Part shown: in pieces, positions 57,791-64,000 of the stretch
How the letters are laid out: each line of letters starts with the position of its first letter
Numbering within the stretch: position 1 is the stretch's first letter
Assembly (NCBI GenBank): GCA_013396525.1
Contig: VWYX01000275.1
Span: 311,613 to 375,612 of the forward strand
Length of the DNA stretch: 64,000 bases
Source: Chaetorhynchus papuensis
Lineage: Eukaryota > Chordata > Aves > Passeriformes > Rhipiduridae
Direction of reading: 5' to 3'
Notes under the pieces: model-generated
Seen by the model: the letters and a program-made list of their open reading frames with translations, nothing else
Databases searched by the model: none
What the model was told of the DNA's origin: nothing
Program-made: the position numbers and the translations under genes

Positions 57791-58919
57791 AGCAGTCACA
57801 TGGCTGTAAACATACAATGTTTTGTCACTTTGGTCCAGTTCCTAGTGGACATACGTGTTGGAATGGAAACCCTATTTGCATTTGCTGGAGTCCCTCTTAG
57901 GGACAAGGACTGTAGGACCATGATTTCCTGAAATCCCTGGATTTCCTGCCCTTGGCATGTTCAAGTCAGGGTTATGCTATAAAAATGTGTGATGTCTTTC
58001 CCTGAGCTCCCCCTCAGCTGTCTTGAGCCCAGGTCTTCCATAGACATGCAGTGGTCTCCAGTCTTTGGAGTTATTGGGGTCTGGTGTCTCAACAGCAGTG
58101 GGTGAATGCCAAAAACCTGGGAGTGTGACCAGTACTGCTGGTGTCCTGTTGTGCCCTTGAGTTTCTCTTTACATCTGTGCTGGCCAACCCAAGGCAGGTT
58201 ACTCAATACCTTGGGCTCCTGCCTTTGGGTTTGCACCTCAGTAAATCCATGGTTGCACCTTCTTTGGCTCAATGCCCTAAGGAGAAAAGACGTTTCGCTC
58301 TTTTCAATTCTGCTTCATAACTACGAAAGACTGAAACCTCTGGTCTTGAGGCCAAAATGTGTATAATTGAAGGTGACCAGGTTGGGTCAGAACCTGCTAC
58401 TGGTCACTGAAAATATCTCTCCTGACTTCACTGGATGGTGGATCAGTTCCTTGAGCTGAAACCCCGAAATCTCTCTGGTTTGGTCCATTTTCCTACAGTT
58501 ACATCTCAACTATACCAAATGTGTGCCTTCTGACATAACCATTTTGGTATGAGTTACTATAGATGTGGGCAGTACTGGTGGTGTCCTGTATGTATTACTA
58601 CAGTGGTTGAGATGAAAGGGGTAAGAAGAGTTCCTTGGAACAAATAGTTAAAATTTAAAAAGAAAGGAAAGGGGGGAAAAAAGGCAAAATATTGTTGCTG
58701 TAACAAAGAAATAAGCCAAACTAAATACTCGCTGAACACACACCCACCCCAAACTTGAGGCTTGGAAATAGAGACTTGTATTCTAAATTCTGACGTTATT
58801 TTTCTTCCTCCCCTTTTCACTCTCTTCCTTTCTTGCTCTTTTCCTTCTCTCTTCCTCTGTAAGGTATGCTTTCCTCCCCCCTTACCCCCAGCTCGAGTGC
58901 ATCATTTTCTGCTATTGTG
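57791..58919. other. non-coding sequence, no gene seen
   Basis: Contains a locally repeated 20-base word (58130-58149 and 58570-58589) and the polypyrimidine tract at 58798-58860. Frames of 86-103 codons on both strands at 57961-58366 are unrecognised. Confidence 0.5.
58798..58860. repeat. polypyrimidine tract
   Basis: About 60 bases of C and T with rare purines, the plus-strand TTCTTCCTCCCC type. It opens a long shadow frame and could form triplex DNA. It is followed by GTAAGGTATG, not by an AG acceptor, so it is not evidence of a splice site. Confidence 0.8.
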
Positions 58920-59140
58920 TTTAAAAAAACTCTGCTGCAGGGGCTCTGAAATGAATAAAAATGTAATCCTCAATGTGCCCATTGTGCACTCTCATTTGTT
59001 TTTGCTGTATCGATTTATCAGCAGAGGGAAATTACTCGCTGGAAGAGAGGATGCCAGTCAGAATGACATTTATTTCATAGTACAAGGAGGCTCTCCAGCG
59101 TGTTTCCATGTAACCCAGATATTGGAGCTGTAAAAGGGCT
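58920..59140. promoter_or_regulatory. possible conserved non-coding block (unverified)
   Basis: Repeat-free words include 'ctctgctgcaggggctctga', 'tgctgtatcgatttatcagc', 'agagggaaattactcgctgg' and 'caggagtacaagg'-like text near 59085. TCAGCAGAGGG at about 59018 partly resembles a CTCF core. A 123-codon frame (58762-59133) runs through it after the polypyrimidine tract; its Phe/Leu/Ser-rich start is tract-derived and it is unrecognised. Confidence 0.25.
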
Positions 59141-61179
59141 TGTAACAAGGTTTAGTGCTATGATTAGATCGTGTGGAGCACCTTGCTTTCATAACAACAG
59201 GCACTTGGTGGGAGCCAAGGCCTCAGGTTATGGTCAACTTTTTTATTTCCTTTTACCTTAACACAGAGTACTTGGCTTGCACCTCAAAACGTTTCTCTGT
59301 TAAAAACTCAAGCATGCCAGCTTGTGAAATCTTACTTGATATTTATAAGAGTCTTGAGCATTAATGACACTGAGTTAAAAAGAGAAAAAAAAAAAAGATG
59401 AACTAATTACTTGTTAACCTTTTTAGCTCTGTGCTTCCTTGTGCTTCTAGTGAAGCAAATTTTTTCCTCCAGTGACTGTAAGATGTGGTTGCTTGAGGTA
59501 AAAATGGAGCATATTTTTACACAAAACCTGTAATAGGTATATAAGAGTTGCAAATAAAGATGGGACTCAGGCGGCTGAATTGTGGTCCAGGGTTTCTGCT
59601 TGGCTGCTGTTGCTGGATAGTTTGTGCTGAGGGCTTTGCTGTGCTGATTTGTCTGGGGTCTGTTTAGCTCAGCAACACCTTTTCAACAGCACTGAAGGTC
59701 AGGTAGTTCAAAGCAAGATTCACAAATCCCAGAGTGGGTCTTGCTCCATGGCACTGCTCTTTAGCAGGCGGATGCTGGTGTGTTCTCCACAGCGTTTATG
59801 TACCTTTGGAACTGATGCTGGTGGGGAGACCACCTCTCCTGACCACCGCAGGAACGTGGGGAAATAGGCAGTAGGAGGTATGGGAAGTTATGTATGTGTC
59901 AAAGACTGCTTGATGCTTTCCATCCTAAAACTCTCAGTTCAGCTGTTCATATCTTTGCCAAACGATTTCAGCTTTGGCTGATATTTTCCATTTTGGGTGT
60001 TTGCCTCAGACATTTAAAAAAAAAAATTAAAATAATTATTCAGCCAAAATGGCTCAGCTGTCCCTAAGCTGAGAAAAAAAAAATAGCTGTTTTGCTTTTA
60101 TTAAAAATATTCTCACTGTCTCAGTGGAAAGCTCAGCTCCCAAGTTACAAGCCTCTGAAACGTTAAATTGTGTATCCAGTAGCAACTTTATTGAGTGATA
60201 AAATGAAACCAGTTTACCTAGCCTGTTAAGTTTTTTTGTTAGACTGTGAACTCAACTCACTGTCTTTCAGGTCTCTTCTGCCTTTGTCCTTGGCATGGTG
60301 GTTGGGAAGTCATGGTTAAGGTGAACTTAGCTAGAACTACTTAAATCCATCTGCCCTCATCCCTCTCTTTTAAACAGAGGATAATGCTGTTGCTACAACT
60401 GTATCCACCTAAGTAAAAGCTCAGGCTGCATTTGAGCCACAGAATGAGATGAAGGCTTTGCTAGCTAAGCTTGACCTAAACTGAACTGTTCCTTTCTAGT
60501 CTAGGTGAGATGTGTTATTTCCCTCCTGAAGTTCAGGTCAGAAATAGAGAGGGAGCAAAAGAGAGTAGTACTGAACTGTGGAGGAGAAATAAAATCAAAT
60601 AAGTGGCTGGCAGAGGACAACACTATTGCTTTTGGTAAAGTTGGGAGCATGCATACAAATAGGTCTGACAGAACTTGTTACAGCAGCAGGAGTGTGGCTC
60701 TTCCCTGGGGCGCCTGTTATTTGTGTGAGACATCCCCTTCTGTGGGCAGGCATTGAACTTTTCAGGAGAGAAGAAATGACGGATTTCTTTTCTCTGCCTT
60801 GCTGAGGTAGCAAATGGCCAGTGCAAGGAAAGAGGTGAGTGCTTTTGAGGAGAAGAGTTGGAGTCTGTGCGTATGTGGACCTGAGGAAAGGAGGTCTCAG
60901 CACACCACTGACTGAAGATGTGAGATGGGTTGAAGCAGCCAGAAAATCATCTAAGCAACCATGATGGCCTGCATCCTTAATGCCTCGTGCAGTTTAGGAA
61001 TTATCTGCTTTGTCAATACATTGGATGATGGGAAGGTTGATTGATTTGTATTTTTTTTCTCCTGCATACCCAAGCAGCTATATTTGGAATGAAATACAGA
61101 TTCCGATAATGAGAAGATAAATGGAAAAAATGTAGTTTAAATAGTGTTGTTATCTTAAAATGAATGCTTGAGTAACATA
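59141..61179. other. non-coding sequence, no gene seen
   Basis: A runs near 59386 and 60016. A CTCAGCT/AGCTGAG inverted repeat lies at 60053-60073, and TTTGGCTGAT near 59974 is nearly the reverse complement of ATTCAGCCAAA near 60039. Frames of 72-102 codons are unrecognised. Confidence 0.5.
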
Positions 61180-61700
61180 CAGGCTAAAACTATTTAAGCA
61201 TATGGAAATGTATGTGAAATCAATACACTACGATGTCACTTTTTGCGTCAGAATCAGCATGTGTCTGTGCTGACAAAATGCCATGCATTACCTTTCCCCA
61301 TCTGTTCAAAGCACATTTAGGAGTGCCTTGAAAAGCTTTTGCAAGTCATGACATAAATACACAACTGGATGGTGCAGTGTAGATAGAGCAGCAATCTAGC
61401 AAAGCCTTCTTTAAAGGGAAATTATTTTAATCCTTTTCAGGCAAGAAATTAATTTTCAAGAAAAAAAATATGGTGCTGGTATAAAAGTATAGTAGCATTT
61501 ACCAGTCATATCCACATTAAACATTTCTCCCCAACACTGTATCAGAAAATAGCTTTCAACATGGAGAAAATCCAAAATCAATTAGTTCAGTTTAAATTAT
61601 TTCAAATTTCATTGTTAGTTTTTAAAGAACATCTTCTAGACTGTCTCTAAACTTTGCATGGAAATTAATTTAGTTAGAAGTTTTCTTCCCACTTGCATAT
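61180..61700. promoter_or_regulatory. possible conserved non-coding region (unverified)
   Basis: Repeat-free, AT-leaning block with words such as 'tacactacgatgtcactttt', 'tgcgtcagaatcagcatgtg', 'caagtcatgacataaataca' and 'gaaattaattttcaag'. Homeodomain-like AATTAA occurs several times. No open frame of note. By texture only. Confidence 0.28.
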
Positions 61701-62589
61701 TCCAGCCTAGAGAAATTGAAGATTTGCAGAGATCAGCAGTAAAAATAGTACCATTAATTCCCACACAGTAGTACATGAGTAGTTCTACAAATGTCACTTC
61801 CTTTGTAATTATTGACTTTTTACTGGTGCTTTAGCAGAGCTTCTCATACTATTACTCTCACTTATGAGTGTAGGTAACTACACTCACCTGACAATGAGTG
61901 TAATTGTCGATCCTCATGACTTTATTGATGATTTTACATCATTTTCTTTTAAGAAGTGTCTTTTGCTCATAGATATGCAGAAGGCTGAGAGGTAGCTCTC
62001 TGTCTAAGTGCTTCCCTAAAATACAGGACTCTGGTTACAAGCCCCAGGTGATTGCCATTTCTAGGGCAGAGTGGCATCAATCTTTTAGGGAACTTTCAGG
62101 ACCACACAAGTTTGAATTTCCTATCTATGGTTTCCGTCTTATCTGTGTAACCTGATTATAATTCCATCTCTCAGCTCATAGTTTTACTTTAGTAAAACTC
62201 CTGGTAACTCTTGATATACAACAGCTGGTGGTGTGAGCTCTTTGTGTCCATCTCTGTAACCAGAGGGAACTGTAGATAGACAGAAGGGAGCGCCTGAAGT
62301 GAGAGCTGGTCAGAGAGTCCAAAACAACCATTCCTTTTGTGGGGGGCTGATTGTTTGATAGACTGCAAGGCTGTAGAAATTCTGTGGAGCAAAAACCTCG
62401 GGTACTAGATGGATATTGCTTGTTCCTGTTTCTGTGGCACCTGGTCAATTACTAGGAGAAGGTCATGGAAGTACGAAGGAAGAAAATATTGTTGGAAGGT
62501 TTCTCTTTAAAACTGCAATGTAGTTTGAGAACCTCCAAATTATTAACAGAGTTGGGACCAAGAGGAGTCATAGGAGTGTTGTCTAATCT
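61701..62589. other. non-coding sequence, no gene seen
   Basis: Contains two adjacent short hairpins at 61865-61908 and the second copy of the 22-base word at 61825-61846. Frames of 67-90 codons on the minus strand at 62176-62448 are unrecognised. Confidence 0.5.
61865..61908. repeat. two adjacent perfect hairpins
   Basis: First: TGAGTGTAG (61865-61873) with CTACACTCA (61878-61886), loop GTAA. Second: GACAAT (61890-61895) with ATTGTC (61903-61908), loop GAGTGTA. The word TGAGTGTA occurs in both structures. Confidence 0.75.
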
Positions 62590-63040
62590 GGTTCCTCCTT
62601 AGAATAGACCTTGCAAATTTTCTGCATCAAAATTAATGAAATGAAAAGGTTTATAAAAGTGAAAATTGGTAGCAGCTATTATTGTGACTTTTATCTTCTT
62701 AGTCTTTGCTTATTATAATGCTATATTTGGGAAGTATTTCAAACAAGAGCCAAAAGCAATGGAAAGACCTTCCTTTTGAAGCAAAATTAGAAACATTAGT
62801 TGGAAAATCTCGCACTGTGATGTTTGTTCATCTCTTCACCATTGGCGAATTTTGTTTTTGCTTGCAAGTGCGTACCAGCAGATTAGACACTTCCAAGGGT
62901 TCATTCACTGCGAGGTTTTGCAGGTGATTTCAGTTTAATGCAACCAGATAATTGTAGCCCTGGGGCTTGGCTAGGTTATAAAGCTGCTAATCCAGACAGT
63001 ATTATCCAGTCGTATGTTGTGCTTATATGAGAGACCTCTG
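62590..63040. promoter_or_regulatory. possible conserved non-coding region (unverified)
   Basis: Repeat-free, with 'atcaaaattaatgaaatgaa' near 62627, 'ctcgcactgtgatgtttgtt' near 62809, 'ttggcgaattttgtttttgc' near 62843 and 'gcaagtgcgtaccagcagat' near 62864. Retained CpGs and homeodomain-like cores. A 73-codon frame (62706-62927) crosses it and is unrecognised; it has no visible domain. Confidence 0.28.
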
Positions 63041-63678
63041 CCTTTAACAGTCTCTCCCCATGCTTGTAAGTGGTGGTTTTGGTTTGTTTTTTGTAGCTTT
63101 TTTTTTTGTTTGTTTGCTTGTTTTCTCAGCAGCCCTATAAAAATGAGACTCAGGAGAAGATTAGGCTCCTGAACAAGTCACTGGAGGTGTGCAGTGCTCT
63201 ATGATATCTATATACCCCATACATGCAATGCACATACGTCATGGATAAGCTGGCTCACGATGCTGAAGTGTATGTTCACCTCCGCATTTAAGAGGGGTAA
63301 GGTGGTGGGCACTGACAACTCTGAAAACTAAAGCCTATATTTAGTTCTAGGCCCACATGTAGCTGAAGCAAATGCATGGCAATGTTTTATAAGCAGTACT
63401 GTCAAGTAGTCAAAAAACACATATTTTTGTTTTAAAAAAATTTGTGTATTTGTCAAAACAAAAATTTTTCACGGCAATACACTTGTTTGAAAAAAGATTT
63501 TTGGGGGAGAGAAAGGAAAATGAAATTGCGTGTCAGCCTGAAATCTGGACCTTTCTCATTTGAAAATTATGTTTGCTCATGTCTAATGAAATTTACATTA
63601 TTTAGTCACAAGAGGGACAGTTCTTGCAAGTTTGCCATCCAGCCCTTTGAAATATATGAGGTTGGTAGGGGTCACATC
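63041..63678. other. non-coding sequence with T/G-rich patch
   Basis: A T/G-rich low-complexity stretch lies at 63072-63124; the remainder is AT-rich with short A and T runs near 63425-63480. Nothing coding recognised. Confidence 0.5.
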
Positions 63679-63835
63679 AAGCTGTGGCTGCCCCATCCCT
63701 GGAGGTGTTCAAGGCCAGGCTGGATGGGGTTCTGAGCAACCTGGGATAGTGAAAGGTGCCCCTGCCCACGGCAGGGCGGGTAGAACGAGATGATCTTTGA
63801 GGTCCCTTTGAACCTGAAGTCATTCCATTATTCTT
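63679..63835 (+). mobile_element. CR1 3' tail
   Basis: 'agctgtggctgccccatccc' is followed by 'tggaggtgttcaaggccagg', 'ctggatggggttctgagcaa', 'agaacgagatgatctttgag' and the end 'cattccattattctt', in CR1 order. It shares the 'aacgagatgatcttt' variant with the copy at 15956-16060, hinting at the same subfamily. Confidence 0.92.
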
Positions 63836-64000
63836 TAGAAATCTTCAGATGAAAGCTCAGGCCCATCACTGCCTGCGCCATGGAAAAATAAAGCACAATG
63901 TCCTGTTGCTGGTACCCCTGCAGAAATGCTTTGGCTCAAGATACAAAGCAGAAGGAGGGGCCGCCTTCCAAACCAGCCAGCGAAAGGTTTTGATAAGATA
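63836..64000. other. non-coding sequence to the window end
   Basis: Unique-looking; 'gaggggccgccttccaaacc' near the edge is GC-richer. No feature can be called. Confidence 0.5.

Noticed and set aside
58798..58862. Splice acceptor after the polypyrimidine tract
   Set aside because: The tract ends in GTAAGG, not in a CAG acceptor, and no exon follows.
1..64000. CRISPR arrays, operons, plasmid or phage functions
   Set aside because: No direct-repeat/spacer pattern and no dense coding; the repeats and composition are those of a vertebrate genome.

Overview
The window looks like non-coding nuclear DNA from a bird. The main evidence is a set of CR1 (chicken repeat 1) LINE 3' ends in both orientations. 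They carry the avian CR1 landmarks: 'catccctgg..gttcaaggccaggctgga', 'ttggaac.agatgatctt', 'ggtcccttccaac' and the terminal ATTCTATGAT-type repeat. There is also one retroviral-type solo LTR (about 49.34-49.90 kb), weak relics of the ancient amniote SINE MIR, and ordinary vertebrate microsatellites. A passerine is my best guess, from the look of the LTR and CR1 copies, but nothing seen here proves it. No bacterial, phage or plasmid features are present.

I find no protein-coding gene, tRNA, rRNA or recognisable exon that I can defend. Open reading frames are short, overlap on both strands, often run through repeats or homopurine tracts, and none reads as a known vertebrate protein. The longest is 214 codons at 35154-35798 on the minus strand; it is reported as a finding, not as a gene. 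The window is best described as a gene desert or the inside of a large intron.

Layout. 0-0.9 kb: 3' part of a decayed CR1 with internal deletions. 4.3 kb: a short minus-strand CR1 tail carrying a palindrome. 5.0-5.5 kb: a G-run purine tract followed by a possible regulatory block. 5.5-23 kb: mostly unremarkable AT-rich sequence with a MIR relic (10.34 kb), an inverted repeat (11.1 kb), CR1 tails (15.96 and 22.87 kb) and a few blocks that look like conserved non-coding elements. 23.496-23.615 kb: a 120-N assembly gap. 24-44 kb: low-feature sequence with a CR1 tail (28.9 kb), AT and TG microsatellites, a tandemly duplicated palindrome (37.34 kb) and another MIR relic (37.46 kb). 44.16-44.53 kb: a block rich in POU/octamer-type motifs. 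49.3-49.9 kb: the solo LTR. 50.8-63 kb: several blocks with clustered homeodomain, SOX, TCF/LEF and MEIS-type words, the strongest near 50.85-51.05 and 56.69-56.85 kb. 63.68-63.84 kb: a final CR1 tail.

Taken together, the right third looks like candidate cis-regulatory sequence of an unseen developmental gene, but that rests on motif appearance alone and needs cross-species alignment. I did not find a convincing new biological system. The items most worth a second look are the POU-site block at 44.2-44.4 kb, the homeodomain/SOX/MEIS block at 56.7-56.85 kb, the octamer plus tRNA-like A/B-box block at 57.68-57.79 kb, the solo LTR, and a near-identical 22-base word shared by 54.58 and 61.83 kb.
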